Assembly (NCBI GenBank): GCA_023489485.1
Contig: JAMDCU010000139.1
Span: forward strand, 2,937-44,443
Source: Chloroflexota bacterium
GTDB taxonomy: Bacteria; Chloroflexota; Anaerolineae; UBA4142
Length of the DNA: 41,507 bases
Direction of reading: 5' to 3'
Of the stretch, positions 8,031-17,611 are shown piece after piece. The position numbers were made by a program, and so were the translations under genes. The notes below the pieces were generated by a model. That model was not told the DNA's origin. It searched no databases and saw only the letters and a list, made by a program, of their open reading frames with translations. The number at the start of each line of letters is the position of its first letter. Position 1 is the first letter of the stretch.

Positions 8031-10271
8031 TCACTCATACCGCAGCGCCTCGATCGGCGATAGGCTCGACGCCCGCCATGCCGGATACAGGCCGCCAATG
8101 CCTCCGAGTACCAGTGCAATGATCATGGCCTGAGACAAGAGCGGGAGAGTGTAGCTTCCCTTCAAGAAGGACCCCATCGACGGTTCCAAAGTGATCAAGG
8201 TGCCGAGCCCGACTCCGAGAGCGATCCCCGCCAGCCCGCTCAAAATGCTGAGCAGGAGCGATTCGCTCAGGATCATTCCCACAACACGCCTCCGCTTCCA
8301 ACCCAATGCGCGGAGGGTGCCAATTTCTCGCGTGCGCTCATAGACGCTCATCAACATGGCATTCATCATCCCCACCCCTCCGACGAGGATGGAGATAAAC
8401 GAGAGGGTGTTGGTCATGATGCGAAAAGTGTTCATATCGTTTAGTTTTTCCGCGAACTCGGTCGAGCGCGATACGCTCACCTGGGAAAAACGGGATTCGA
8501 TCTGCTTCTTGACCGAATCCGCCTGGCCTGGGTCTTTCAGCTTGATGCCATACATGCTGACTTGGTTCGGCTTTTTGAATAGACGCTGCGCTTCTTGCAG
8601 AGAGATCACACCCGCAGCATCTTCGTAGGCGACTCCGGTTTCATAGATCCCGACGATGCGATAGTTGCTGCCGACCATCTGGAAATTGTCGCCGACGCGT
8701 TTGTGCAAGTTCTTAGCTGCGATTTTGCCGAGGATCATTTCGTGCGGGTTCCGTAAGCGCTCTCCTTCCGTGATCGCGAAACGGCGGATCGCGAAGCAAG
8801 TCGGATCGTAACCAAAAGCCAGAAGATAGGGCATGCCCGGTGCCGAGGCGATCACAATGAGCATCCCCGAGACGTGTTGCACGGCGGGCAGAGTGGCTAC
8901 ATAGCGCCCGACTTTGTCGTCGATCGCCGCCACGCTGATATCGGACGCTTTGGTCTCGGTGATCGTCAGGTCGCCGCTTTGGCTGCCAATCGCCGACATC
9001 TGCTCGATCAAACCTTCTCCCATGCCCCCCAGCGCCACGACCAGCCCCACGCTGACTCCGATGGCAAGCAGTGTCAGCAGTGTGCGTGTCCGCTGCCGAA
9101 GCACGTTACGCAGCGCCATCCCCCCGACGAGAAAGCTGCCTCTTTCCCATTCATTTTTGGTTCTTGACTTGGCACTCGTCCCCTCGTAACGCATCGCCTC
9201 GACCGGCTGCAACCCCGCCGCCCGCCAGGCGGGGTAGAGGCCGCCGGCCGCGCCAAGGGCCGCCGCGATTAGCATGGCCTCGAGGAACAGCGTCGGTGAG
9301 TACGCGTTATTGAGAAATCCGGCGAGGACCGGCAGCTGATTGGCCCACGCGAGCAGGGCGACGCCCATCGCATTGCCGAGCAACCCGCCGGCGAGGCTCA
9401 AGAGAAGGGCTTCGCCCAGAATCATGCGGAGCACGCGGCCCCGTCGCCAGCCCAGAGCGCGCAGCACGCCGATTTCGCGTGTCCTCTCAAACACACTCAT
9501 CAGCATCGTGTTCATCATGACCAATCCGCCCGCGAGCATGGCGAGCAAGCCGATAAACCATCCCATCGCGCGCAACATCATGGTCTCCTGGGAATTGTCC
9601 ATGTAATTGGCTGAGCGGGAGGCTGTCAGCTTGGGAAAGCGATGCTCCAATTGCTTGAGCACCGTAGGGACCAGATCGGGACGTTCCACTTGGATCTGAT
9701 AAAACGCCACCTGATTCGGCTTCTTGAATATCTCCTGGGCCTCTTTGAGAGAGATCACCGCCCCATTTTCCTCGACGTTTTCGCCGGTCTCGTAGATGCC
9801 GACGATGCGGAACGAGATGTTTTGAATCTTGTAGTAATCGCCGACCTTTTTGTGATAATCCCGCGCGGGAATCTGTCCCAGGAGCATTTGGCGCGGTCCG
9901 GCAATCGATTTGCCTTTGACCACTCGATAATGTCGAATGCCAAACTCCTTCGGGTCGAGAGCGAAGACGAAAAAGTAGGGAGCATCCGCCGTCGACACCA
10001 TGGCGAGTTGGATGCCGGAAACGGCCTTGACGCCAGGGATGACGGCGATCTGTGGGCCCACGACGTCGTCAACCGCCGAAAAGAGAATATCCGGCGAGTC
10101 CGCTTGCGTCACGATAATATCCGCCCCACTGGACGTAAGGATTGTGCTGAACGAGTTGATGAACCCCTCGGCCATGCCGCTCAGGGCGACGACCGCGGCA
10201 ACGCCGATCGCGATGCCGACCAGCGTCAAAAGGGTCCGCGTCTTGCGGCGCAGGAGGCCTTTGAGAATCAC
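8031..10271 (-). CDS. FtsX/MacB-family ABC permease, tandem-duplicated
   Basis: The 746-aa protein contains two homologous modules of about 370 residues. Each starts with an RRKTRTLLTLVGIAIGV-type helix (second copy RQRTRTLLTLLAIGVSV), continues with a MacB periplasmic core domain and ends with an FtsX domain with ERTREIGVLRALGW / ERTREIGTLRALGW. Members usually carry one module and work as dimers with a LolD-like ATPase, so this single chain could supply both halves. GTG at 10271 lies one base after the stop of the repressor gene, indicating translational coupling. The neighbouring adaptor and ATPase complete a MacAB-like efflux or mechanotransmission system. Substrate unknown. Confidence 0.92.
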   Translation of the reverse strand: MILKGLLRRKTRTLLTLVGIAIGVAAVVALSGMAEGFINSFSTILTSSGADIIVTQADSPDILFSAVDDVVGPQIAVIPGVKAVSGIQLAMVSTADAPYFFVFALDPKEFGIRHYRVVKGKSIAGPRQMLLGQIPARDYHKKVGDYYKIQNISFRIVGIYETGENVEENGAVISLKEAQEIFKKPNQVAFYQIQVERPDLVPTVLKQLEHRFPKLTASRSANYMDNSQETMMLRAMGWFIGLLAMLAGGLVMMNTMLMSVFERTREIGVLRALGWRRGRVLRMILGEALLLSLAGGLLGNAMGVALLAWANQLPVLAGFLNNAYSPTLFLEAMLIAAALGAAGGLYPAWRAAGLQPVEAMRYEGTSAKSRTKNEWERGSFLVGGMALRNVLRQRTRTLLTLLAIGVSVGLVVALGGMGEGLIEQMSAIGSQSGDLTITETKASDISVAAIDDKVGRYVATLPAVQHVSGMLIVIASAPGMPYLLAFGYDPTCFAIRRFAITEGERLRNPHEMILGKIAAKNLHKRVGDNFQMVGSNYRIVGIYETGVAYEDAAGVISLQEAQRLFKKPNQVSMYGIKLKDPGQADSVKKQIESRFSQVSVSRSTEFAEKLNDMNTFRIMTNTLSFISILVGGVGMMNAMLMSVYERTREIGTLRALGWKRRRVVGMILSESLLLSILSGLAGIALGVGLGTLITLEPSMGSFLKGSYTLPLLSQAMIIALVLGGIGGLYPAWRASSLSPIEALRYE

Positions 10272-10272
10272 T

Positions 10273-10764
10273 TTACTTTTTCTTTCGGAGAGTCGTCTGG
10301 CGCTCTTTTTCCCATTGCTCGATCAGCAACGGATACTCGCGTTCGAGAAAGCCGTACAGATCGTGTGCCTCGGCCAGGCCCTCGCGCGTATCAGTGTCCT
10401 CGTTGTCGATGAGCTCCAATCCGCGTTCGGCCAACTGGCGCATGGCGGTCAGCTCGTAGACCGTCTGGCGGACCAACGCCGTCCAGGCGCCCGGCTTGAT
10501 GCGAAAGTAATCACTCCGATGGCCCGGCAGACCCACTCGCTCGATGAGCCCCATTTGAAGCAGCAGACGAGTCATTGTGCTGAGGGAGCCTTTGCTGGCC
10601 TGCAAGGTATCAGCCAGCTGGGTCGCGGATTGGTAGGGAGGTTTGGCAATCAATAGGGCACCCAAGATGCGGCCTGCCATACGAGGATGCCCTCCTTGCT
10701 CAAAGAGGAGCCCCATGTCCTCGATAAAATGCCTTCCCTCAAATCGTCGCTGCTCCTTGTCCAT
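10273..10764 (-). CDS. GbsR/MarR-like winged-helix repressor of the ABC operon
   Basis: The 163-aa protein has a MarR-like winged helix: GRILGALLIAKPPYQSATQLADTL gives helices before the recognition part SKGSLSTMTRLLLQMGLIERV, and the wing is GHRSDYFRI. This resembles the GbsR branch of MarR-like regulators. The C-terminal helices (ELTAMRQLAERGLELI onward) probably dimerise. It is the first gene of the operon; its stop is one base from the permease start. A palindrome overlapping the promoter's -35 element 66-83 bases upstream of the start codon is a likely operator, so it probably represses its own operon until an effector binds. Confidence 0.88.
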   Translation of the reverse strand: MDKEQRRFEGRHFIEDMGLLFEQGGHPRMAGRILGALLIAKPPYQSATQLADTLQASKGSLSTMTRLLLQMGLIERVGLPGHRSDYFRIKPGAWTALVRQTVYELTAMRQLAERGLELIDNEDTDTREGLAEAHDLYGFLEREYPLLIEQWEKERQTTLRKKK

Positions 10765-10810
10765 GCGTCCCCCTGAGATGAACCGGTTTATAGTTCACAA
10801 GATCACGAAC

Positions 10811-10839
10811 ATTATACAACGAATGGAAAGTTTAGTCAA
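10811..10839 (-). promoter_or_regulatory. promoter of the repressor-permease-HlyD-ATPase operon
   Basis: On the minus strand TTGACT (10839-10834), a 17-base spacer and TATAAT (10816-10811). It is followed by an untranslated leader of roughly 40 bases before ATG 10764. Confidence 0.88.
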
Positions 10840-10847
10840 TACTAAAC
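10830..10847. promoter_or_regulatory. operator-like palindrome over the -35 element
   Basis: GTTTAGTATTGACTAAAC (minus strand) is a perfect inverted repeat with 7-base arms and a 4-base centre, and it contains the -35 hexamer. Binding here would block RNA polymerase. The best candidate binder is the MarR-like protein encoded immediately downstream. Confidence 0.75.
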
Positions 10848-10904
10848 TCACGAAACCTTGTTGGGCAAACGGGCGTCCCGAAGCGGTTCGAAGCGAAAAT
10901 GGGA

Positions 10905-10944
10905 AAATTAATGGCCTGCTCACGAAGATACCGTGGAGCAGGCC
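10905..10944 (-). terminator. intrinsic terminator ending the rpsB-cdsA cluster
   Basis: On the minus strand GGCCTGCTCCACG (10944-10932) pairs with CGTGAGCAGGCC (10924-10913) with one bulge, followed by ATTAATTTT. It lies 20 bases after the stop codon of the last gene in the cluster. Confidence 0.85.
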
Positions 10945-10965
10945 ACAGACACAGCGGGGGAGACT

Positions 10966-12945
10966 CTAGGCCCGGTCAGCCGATTTTACGGCTGCGGGCT
11001 CCTTGTGCAGAGTCGCGGTTGGTACCGGTTCGGCACTCGAAGGGTCGACGCCGGCTTGAACGTTACGTTCTTCCATCGAGGCGAGCGTCTTGGCCACCTC
11101 TTGGATGGCCACGCGCTGCTTCCGATAAAGGTCGCTCTCGCTGAGCGCGAGTTGGCGCGCAATCTCGCGCACGCGCTTGCCCTGAATGACTTTGAGTTCG
11201 AGGATATTGTATAGGAGCCATTCCGGCGAGGTCAGCGAGCGCGGTCCGTTCGGCTTTTGCGATTCAATCGCGCGGAGGATCAGTGCGCGCAGAGCTCGAG
11301 TGGGATTGTTTTCGTACTCGGGCAGGGCGTTCTGCACGATCTTGAGCTGCAGGAGGGGATTCTCGGTCAATTTCGGGCCGCCCCAATAGTGGTCGAGGGC
11401 ATCCTTGACGGCCCGGTGAAAAGCGGGTGAGGGAAGGATTTCCTCTTCGACGCGTTCTTTTTCGAGCGCGCCGGTATAACGTGGCTTGCCGCGCGCTCGC
11501 TGCAAGAGTTCGATTTCCGTCGTGATCTGTTCAAGGACGCTGAACATCCCTTGCTGCAGCTGCCGGTCCTCCAATGCCAGCTCGGCCTGCGCCGCCAACG
11601 CGGCGACGAGATCCTCCTCGTGCTCCGAGAGATCCGGGTTCGCTGCCCGGGCTTCGACGCCCATAATGCCGAGGATGGCTCCTCCCGTTCTCGAATGCAA
11701 AGGCCGTAACCAAAAGTCCCCGCGGGCGAAAAAGCCCGAGGCTCCCTCCGCACTCTCCGAGTGTGCTAATTCGGACAGGTCAGTTGAGGTGAGGAATTGG
11801 CGCATGCTCTCACGCGGTCCTGTGGCTGCCTCTATTCTCCATTGCCCGTCGTCGGGAGCGAGGACAAAACCGGTGGGGACGCGCAGGAGGTCACATGTCG
11901 CGGCCATAATGTTCTCGAGCAATTGTCGGAGGTCGCTGGTCGTCAAGAGACGCTTGTCGATCTCCTGGATGCGGTCCAGTTCGTCGCGGTCTCCCCAAAA
12001 GATGGCCCGATCGATCAAGGGCTTGGCCTGATTGATGACAAGCTCCAGCAGGACGATCGCCCCGAGCACGGTCGCAAATAGGACTGTTTCCCGCGACAAG
12101 CCCAGCCAGCGTTCGACCGGAGGAACGGAGAGCATCAGTCCGATCACGGCGATGGCGACCAGAGGCCCGCGGAGCAGGTAGTGGACCAGGTTGTGCTTGA
12201 TCACGCGGTCAGGCGAAAGGGCGCCCTGGTACGCGACCGTATAAGCCATGACGATGATCATCAAAGCGATGCCCATTTTGGCAACCAGCGTGATGAGCAG
12301 GAGGAGCGCCGGCGAGAACTCGGCGGGAAAACTCGCAAAGATGAGGTAAGGAAAGACGCCGAGAGCCGGCGCGACAAGGGCCGCGGCGAGGTAGAGCATG
12401 CGGCGGCGCGAGGTCGGCGTCAGCGTCCGGCGCCGCGCCGCACGCAGATTGTAGAACCCCCAGCCGGTCAGGGCAAAAAAGAACAGAGCAAAGAGAGGGA
12501 AGACGGGTCCGGCTTTGAACTGGGTTGCCTGGGGGAAATAAAAGCCGTCTCGTACGACGAGGTCGGTCAGCCAGACAAGGATGAGAAATGCAGCGCTCGC
12601 CACGTAAGAAAGAGGCACGGCCGCACGGCGGCGCGGGGAAGTATCATGCGTGGAGCGGAGGACGGCATCCGAAAAGTGCAGGTACGTGGCGGGGATAAAG
12701 GCGATTCCGAACCATTTGAACTTGAGCCAGATCACGGCGTCGGGAAAGGTCTCCACGCGCTGAAGAAAGACATCGCCAATGTAAAAGATGGTGATAATAG
12801 CGAGCAGCGCGGAAAAAGATCGCGCGACCGAGTTGCGCCAATTATTCGCGATCAGATAGAGAAAAAGCGAAAAAGAGACGATGATGATTGCCGAGGAAAG
12901 AATGATATTCCCCAGCGCGAGACTGGCCAGAAAAAGGTCCGCCAT
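10966..12945 (-). CDS. membrane protein with 7TM-like sensor, GAF domain and C-terminal HTH-like region
   Basis: Residues 1-300 of this 659-aa protein contain eight or nine hydrophobic segments and resemble the N-terminal 7TM sensor region of some histidine kinases. A short helical linker (WGDRDELDRIQEIDKRLLTTSDLRQLLENIM) leads into a GAF domain (about 350-475). No phosphoacceptor H-box and no ATP-binding N, G1 or G2 motifs follow. Instead the C-terminal region has an HTH-like segment, about 585-630 (YNILELKVIQGKRVREIARQLALSESDLYRK). I infer a membrane-bound one-component regulator or a non-kinase signalling protein. It starts 10 bases after the cdsA stop and is the last gene of the rpsB cluster. 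Confidence 0.78.
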   Translation of the reverse strand: MADLFLASLALGNIILSSAIIIVSFSLFLYLIANNWRNSVARSFSALLAIITIFYIGDVFLQRVETFPDAVIWLKFKWFGIAFIPATYLHFSDAVLRSTHDTSPRRRAAVPLSYVASAAFLILVWLTDLVVRDGFYFPQATQFKAGPVFPLFALFFFALTGWGFYNLRAARRRTLTPTSRRRMLYLAAALVAPALGVFPYLIFASFPAEFSPALLLLITLVAKMGIALMIIVMAYTVAYQGALSPDRVIKHNLVHYLLRGPLVAIAVIGLMLSVPPVERWLGLSRETVLFATVLGAIVLLELVINQAKPLIDRAIFWGDRDELDRIQEIDKRLLTTSDLRQLLENIMAATCDLLRVPTGFVLAPDDGQWRIEAATGPRESMRQFLTSTDLSELAHSESAEGASGFFARGDFWLRPLHSRTGGAILGIMGVEARAANPDLSEHEEDLVAALAAQAELALEDRQLQQGMFSVLEQITTEIELLQRARGKPRYTGALEKERVEEEILPSPAFHRAVKDALDHYWGGPKLTENPLLQLKIVQNALPEYENNPTRALRALILRAIESQKPNGPRSLTSPEWLLYNILELKVIQGKRVREIARQLALSESDLYRKQRVAIQEVAKTLASMEERNVQAGVDPSSAEPVPTATLHKEPAAVKSADRA

Positions 12946-12955
12946 AGTTCGTGCG

Positions 12956-13753
12956 TCACTTGGGCAGCGCTAAATGCAAGGCCCAAACCAGAGAATAGTA
13001 CGCAAACACCCCCGCAAAAAGAAGACTGTCGGCCCTATCCAAAAGTCCGCCGTGCCCCGGCACCAGGGCCCCCGAGTCCTTGGCGCCAAACTGGCGCTTG
13101 AGCACCGATTCGGCAAGATCTCCAAAGGTCGCCGCAAGGCCCACGACGGTGCCCAGTCCGATGCTATACAACGGAGCAAGCCCGGCGATTGTAGCGAAAA
13201 GGAACATGACGACGATAGCGGCCACCCAACCGCCAATCGCGCCCTCCCAAGTCTTTTTGGGGCTAATGCTCGTAAAAAAGCCGTGGCGGCCAAAGCGGTG
13301 CCCGGCGGCGTAGGCGGCGGTATCGGTTGCCCAGGTGGTCAAGAGGACCCCCGCCGTCCAGATCTGCCCGTCCGGCAGCGAGCGCATAAGAATGAAATAG
13401 GCCCCGAGAACGCCGATATAGAGCGCGCCCGCAAAAGTCAGAGCCCAGCCCGCAATCCAGCCTTCCCTGCGCCAATAGATCGCGATGACGAGCGAGACGA
13501 CGAGTGCCAGGGACAGGATATCGCGTGAGCTAAAAGTGCGCGCGTAAGCGTCCCACACGAAAAGGGTAACGAGGGCTAGACCGAGGATAGGATAGGGATG
13601 ATACCCCGCGTGCTCAGCCATCTGATAAAACTCATAGCCGCAGACGAGCAAGCCGGCGAGGGCTAGCGCGAAATAAACGGGACCGCCGAGGATTACGGCC
13701 CCGAGGATGACGGGGATCAGGACGATGGCGCTCGCGAGGCGGTATCTGAGCAC
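12956..13753 (-). CDS. cdsA: phosphatidate cytidylyltransferase
   Basis: This 265-aa multi-helix membrane protein converts phosphatidic acid and CTP to CDP-diacylglycerol, the precursor of bacterial phospholipids. The C-terminal CdsA signature is clear: SPKKTWEGAIGG, then LKRQFGAKDSG, PGHGGLLDRADS. Length and seven to eight hydrophobic segments fit the family. GTG at 13753 follows the uppS stop by 26 bases. The order frr-uppS-cdsA is one of the most conserved in bacteria. Confidence 0.96.
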   Translation of the reverse strand: MLRYRLASAIVLIPVILGAVILGGPVYFALALAGLLVCGYEFYQMAEHAGYHPYPILGLALVTLFVWDAYARTFSSRDILSLALVVSLVIAIYWRREGWIAGWALTFAGALYIGVLGAYFILMRSLPDGQIWTAGVLLTTWATDTAAYAAGHRFGRHGFFTSISPKKTWEGAIGGWVAAIVVMFLFATIAGLAPLYSIGLGTVVGLAATFGDLAESVLKRQFGAKDSGALVPGHGGLLDRADSLLFAGVFAYYSLVWALHLALPK

Positions 13754-13779
13754 AAGGGAATCCCGAAGGGATAAGCGCT

Positions 13780-14499
13780 CTAGACGTTCTCCAATTTCCC
13801 AAAGCGGCGGTGCCGCTGACCAAAAGCCAGTAGTGCTTGGTACAGTTCCTGCTTGTCAAAGTCAGGCCACAGTGTCGGGGTGCTGTAATACTCGGCGTAG
13901 GCCGACTGCCAGATTAGAAAATTCGAAAGGCGCATCTCGCCGGCAGTCCGGATGATGAGATCGGGGTCGGGCAGGCCCGCCGTATACAGATAGCTCGACA
14001 GGAGCGTCTCATTCACCTGATCGGGCGCAACGTGGTCTTGAATCATTCTCCGCACGGCGTCGAGGATCTCGGCTCGCCCCCCATAATTAAAGGCCACGTT
14101 CAGCGTTATCCGATGGTTATCTTTCGTCAGGGCAATTGCCTGCCGCACTTGCTCCTGCAAGCTCTCGTCAATGCCCTCTAACTGCCCGAGGTGACGCAGC
14201 CGTACCCCGTTCTTGTTCAGCTCCGGCACTTCGCGCGCGACCATCTCCTTAAAGATTTCCAAAAGACCATGGACTTCGGGTTCCGGGCGGCCCCAGTTCT
14301 CGGTGGAAAAGGCGTAAACGGTCAGCACCGAGACGCCGAACTCGACCGCGCCTTCGAGGATCCGCCGCATGTTTTCCGTGCCAGCCCGGTGCCCCGCCAG
14401 TCGTGGCAGACCCCGCTGCCGGGCCCAGCGCCCGTTGCCGTCCATGATGATGGCGACGTGAGCCGGAATCTTGGTCAGCGCATTTGTGTCAAGAGCCAT
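13780..14499 (-). CDS. uppS: undecaprenyl (isoprenyl) diphosphate synthase
   Basis: This 239-aa cis-prenyltransferase condenses isopentenyl diphosphate onto farnesyl diphosphate to make the lipid carrier for peptidoglycan and glycan export. Family motifs are present: [17 protein letters not shown] at the start, the GHRAG block, [24 protein letters not shown] and [22 protein letters not shown]. The catalytic Asp in MDGNGRW is intact. ATG 14499 lies two bases after the frr stop. Confidence 0.97.
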   Translation of the reverse strand: MALDTNALTKIPAHVAIIMDGNGRWARQRGLPRLAGHRAGTENMRRILEGAVEFGVSVLTVYAFSTENWGRPEPEVHGLLEIFKEMVAREVPELNKNGVRLRHLGQLEGIDESLQEQVRQAIALTKDNHRITLNVAFNYGGRAEILDAVRRMIQDHVAPDQVNETLLSSYLYTAGLPDPDLIIRTAGEMRLSNFLIWQSAYAEYYSTPTLWPDFDKQELYQALLAFGQRHRRFGKLENV

Positions 14500-14501
14500 G
14501 A

Positions 14502-15059
14502 TCAGACTTCCATGATCTCGGCTTCTTTCGCCTTGGAGTGTTGATCGATCTGGACCGTGTACTTGTCGATCAACTCTTGCAGCATTTCTTTTCCCTTGAA
14601 ATGCTGGTCCTCCGAGATCAATTTTTCTTTTTCCAAGTCCTCCAGGTCTTTGAGGCCATCGCGGCGAACGTTGCGGAGCGCGACGCGGGCCTCTTCGGCG
14701 TGCTTGTGGACCACTTTGGTGAGGTCACGGCGTCGCTCTTCGGTCAGCGGAGGGATCGCGAGCCGGATGATCTTGCCGTCGTTCATCGGCGTGAGACCCA
14801 GGTCGGACTTTAAGATCGCCTTTTCAATCGCCTGCAGCGTGGACTGGTCCCACGGCTTGATCGTCAAGAGACGCGGTTCGGGTGCTGAGACCGTCGCCAT
14901 CTGCACCAAGGGCGTGGGCGCGCCGTAATAGTCCACTTTGAGCGGTTCGAGGAGCGCGGGCGTAGCTCGCCCGGTGCGGATGGACAGGAGCTCCCGCCTG
15001 AGCGCCTCGATCGTCTTTTTCATCTTGCTTTCAACATCAGCTTTGACATCGTCAATCAT
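14502..15059 (-). CDS. frr: ribosome recycling factor
   Basis: The 185-aa protein shows the RRF pattern: [96 protein letters not shown]. With EF-G it splits post-termination ribosomes. ATG 15059 (MIDDVKAD) gives the usual 185 residues; an ATG at 15065 and a GTG at 15068 are in frame just upstream and the Shine-Dalgarno is weak, so the exact start is uncertain by two to three codons. Confidence 0.96.
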   Translation of the reverse strand: MIDDVKADVESKMKKTIEALRRELLSIRTGRATPALLEPLKVDYYGAPTPLVQMATVSAPEPRLLTIKPWDQSTLQAIEKAILKSDLGLTPMNDGKIIRLAIPPLTEERRRDLTKVVHKHAEEARVALRNVRRDGLKDLEDLEKEKLISEDQHFKGKEMLQELIDKYTVQIDQHSKAKEAEIMEV

Positions 15060-15087
15060 CGCCATCACCGCAGAAAGAACTGTCCAG

Positions 15088-15885
<798 letters not shown>

Positions 15886-15896
15886 TCTCTCTGTGG

Positions 15897-16502
15897 TTAC
15901 TCTCCTAGCTGATAGCGAACGAACCGCCGCACGACGATGTTTTCCCTCATCTTCATCGCGACGGACTGGACGAGGTCTTGAATCGTGATGCTCTCGTCCC
16001 GGATAAAAGGCTGCCGCAAGAGACAGTGGTCTTTAAAGTAACTCTCCATTTTGCCCTGGATGATCTTGTCGACCAGCGGACCTTTTTTCCCTTCCGACTC
16101 CACTTGCGCCCTAAAATCGGACTCGGCTTGTTCGCGTACGGAGGTAGGAATATCGTTGGGTGAGATGTATTTGGGGTTGGTCGCCGCAATATGAAGCACA
16201 AGGTCGTGCGCGAGCTGCTGAAACTCGGCAGTCCGCGCGACAAAGTCCGTCTCGCAGTTGAGCTCCAGCATGGCGCCCACCTTGCCGGCCGAGTGGATGT
16301 CCGAGTGGACATAGGTTTCGATCAAGCCCTGGGTCGCGGCCCGTTCAGCCTTTTTCTCGGCCCGGGCCTGCCCTTTCGCCCTGAGCACGGCGGCCGCTTG
16401 ATCAAAATCGCCATTCGCCTGCTCGAGGGCGTGCTTGGTTTCCAGCACCCCCGCGCCCGTCAGTTCGCGCAGTTTCTTGATCTGCTCTGTTGGAATCGCC
16501 AT
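15897..16502 (-). CDS. tsf: elongation factor Ts (short form)
   Basis: The 201-aa protein begins with the UBA-like segment IKKLRELTGAGVLETKHALEQANGDFDQA, followed by EKKAERAATQGLIETYVHSD and the EF-Tu contact motif NCETDFVARTAEF. It recharges EF-Tu by GDP release. Its length is that of the short form known from Thermus and similar bacteria, with a single core subdomain rather than the about 280-residue E. coli type. ATG 16502 lies two bases after the rpsB stop; a TTG at 16508 overlaps that stop. Confidence 0.96.
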   Translation of the reverse strand: MAIPTEQIKKLRELTGAGVLETKHALEQANGDFDQAAAVLRAKGQARAEKKAERAATQGLIETYVHSDIHSAGKVGAMLELNCETDFVARTAEFQQLAHDLVLHIAATNPKYISPNDIPTSVREQAESDFRAQVESEGKKGPLVDKIIQGKMESYFKDHCLLRQPFIRDESITIQDLVQSVAMKMRENIVVRRFVRYQLGE

Positions 16503-16504
16503 AC

Positions 16505-17371
16505 TCAAGCTGCCTCGCCTTCCGGCACGACCCCTTGCATCTCTCCGGTTTCGAGTTCCTCCACGCGCTCTTCCGTCTCGCCTGCGATTCCTTCTTGGGC
16601 GAGCACAACCTGAGGCTCCTCGGTCGCGGGCGCCTCGACTGGAGCGGGCGCCCCGCCGTATTCCTCAGCCTCGGCGGCAATAACGCCGCGAATGTTCTTG
16701 CCCTCGACGACCGCGTCGGCAATCTTGCCGGTAATCAGTTTGATGGCACGAATGGCATCGTCGTTGGAGGGAATGGGAAAGGCGATCGGCTCCGGGTCCG
16801 AATTGGTGTCGCACATGGCGACAATCGGAATATTGAGCGTATTCGCTTCGTCAATCGCATTGGACTCGTGCCGGGTATCCACGATGAACAGAACTTTGGG
16901 AAGCCGCCGCATCTCTTTCAGACCGCCGAGCCGGTTCTGCAATTTTGTGAGCTCGCGCGTCAGCATCAAGGCCTCTTTCTTGGGCAGCTTGTCCAAGTCG
17001 CCGCTCGCTTGGCGCTCCTCGAGCTTGAGCAAGTAATCAATCCGGCTGCGAATGGTGCGGAAATTGGTGAGCGTCCCGCCGAGCCATCGCTGATTCACAT
17101 AGGGCATTCCGCAGCGCTGGGCTTCCTGAGCAATCGTCTCTTGAGCCTGGCGCTTGGTGCCGACAAAGAGGACGGTGCCCCCTTCGGCGACCATGTCGCG
17201 AATGGCGTTATAAGCTTCCTCCAGCTTGCCCATCGTTTGCTGAAGATCGATGATGTGGATGCCATTCCGCTCGGTAAAAATGTACTGCCGCATGCGGGGA
17301 TGCCACCGGCGCGTGCGATGGCCGAAATGGACGCCGGCTTCGAGCAAAGACTTCATCGGTAAAATAGCCAC
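16505..17371 (-). CDS. rpsB: 30S ribosomal protein S2
   Basis: S2 motifs run through the first 230 residues: [90 protein letters not shown]. The remaining roughly 55 residues are a Glu/Ala/Pro-rich acidic tail, as in several other phyla. The start is taken as GTG 17371, because AAGGAG (17384-17379) lies 7 bases upstream; ATG 17356 (MKSLLEAG) is an alternative. It is first in the operon and has a long structured leader. 288 aa. Confidence 0.95.
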   Translation of the reverse strand: MAILPMKSLLEAGVHFGHRTRRWHPRMRQYIFTERNGIHIIDLQQTMGKLEEAYNAIRDMVAEGGTVLFVGTKRQAQETIAQEAQRCGMPYVNQRWLGGTLTNFRTIRSRIDYLLKLEERQASGDLDKLPKKEALMLTRELTKLQNRLGGLKEMRRLPKVLFIVDTRHESNAIDEANTLNIPIVAMCDTNSDPEPIAFPIPSNDDAIRAIKLITGKIADAVVEGKNIRGVIAAEAEEYGGAPAPVEAPATEEPQVVLAQEGIAGETEERVEELETGEMQGVVPEGEAA

Positions 17372-17518
17372 TGAACTTCTCCTTGTGTTTTCTCCATCGG
17401 TCCCGTGAAATTTGACCGGTGGGGCGGCCGCTCCCCTCACTTCCTCGGATCACCCCGCGTGTGGCGCGGGGCACACATCCTCGGATCAGGAAGCGTGATT
17501 GGTAGACCGCGTGTCCGA
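17372..17518 (-). promoter_or_regulatory. structured rpsB leader with 11-bp direct repeats around a hairpin
   Basis: Read on the minus strand the leader contains TGATCCGAGGA twice (17488-17478 and 17452-17442). Between them is a perfect 7-bp hairpin CCCCGCG-CCACA-CGCGGGG (17471-17453). Closer to the start codon, CGGTC and GACCG can form a further stem. Leaders of rpsB are regulated by S2 itself in several bacteria; a similar role here is inference. Confidence 0.5.
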
Positions 17519-17524
17519 GCCGCT

Positions 17525-17553
17525 ATTATATATCAGAGTGGGCCAAAGAGCAA
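17525..17553 (-). promoter_or_regulatory. promoter of the rpsB-tsf-pyrH-frr-uppS-cdsA cluster
   Basis: On the minus strand TTGCTC (17553-17548), a 17-base spacer and a consensus TATAAT (17530-17525). The -35 match is weak (TTG only), the -10 perfect. It lies about 155 bases before the rpsB start. Confidence 0.65.
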
Positions 17554-17571
17554 ATACGGAGCTCTTTTTTT
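17545..17571 (+). terminator. plus-strand intrinsic terminator overlapping the rpsB promoter
   Basis: AAAGAGC (17545-17551) and GCTCTTT (17561-17567) form a perfect 7-bp stem with a 9-base loop, and the T-run continues to 17571. This orientation stops plus-strand transcripts, although both neighbouring genes are on the minus strand. It may block antisense transcription. Confidence 0.65.
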
Positions 17572-17611
17572 CATTTGCAGCGCGATTTTTCTACTTTCCT
17601 CTTCTCCGGTT

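Noticed and set aside
12181-13101. 306-residue plus-strand frame opposite the GAF/HTH gene and cdsA
   Set aside because: Highly charged shadow frame with no domain; cdsA motifs fix the opposite strand as coding.
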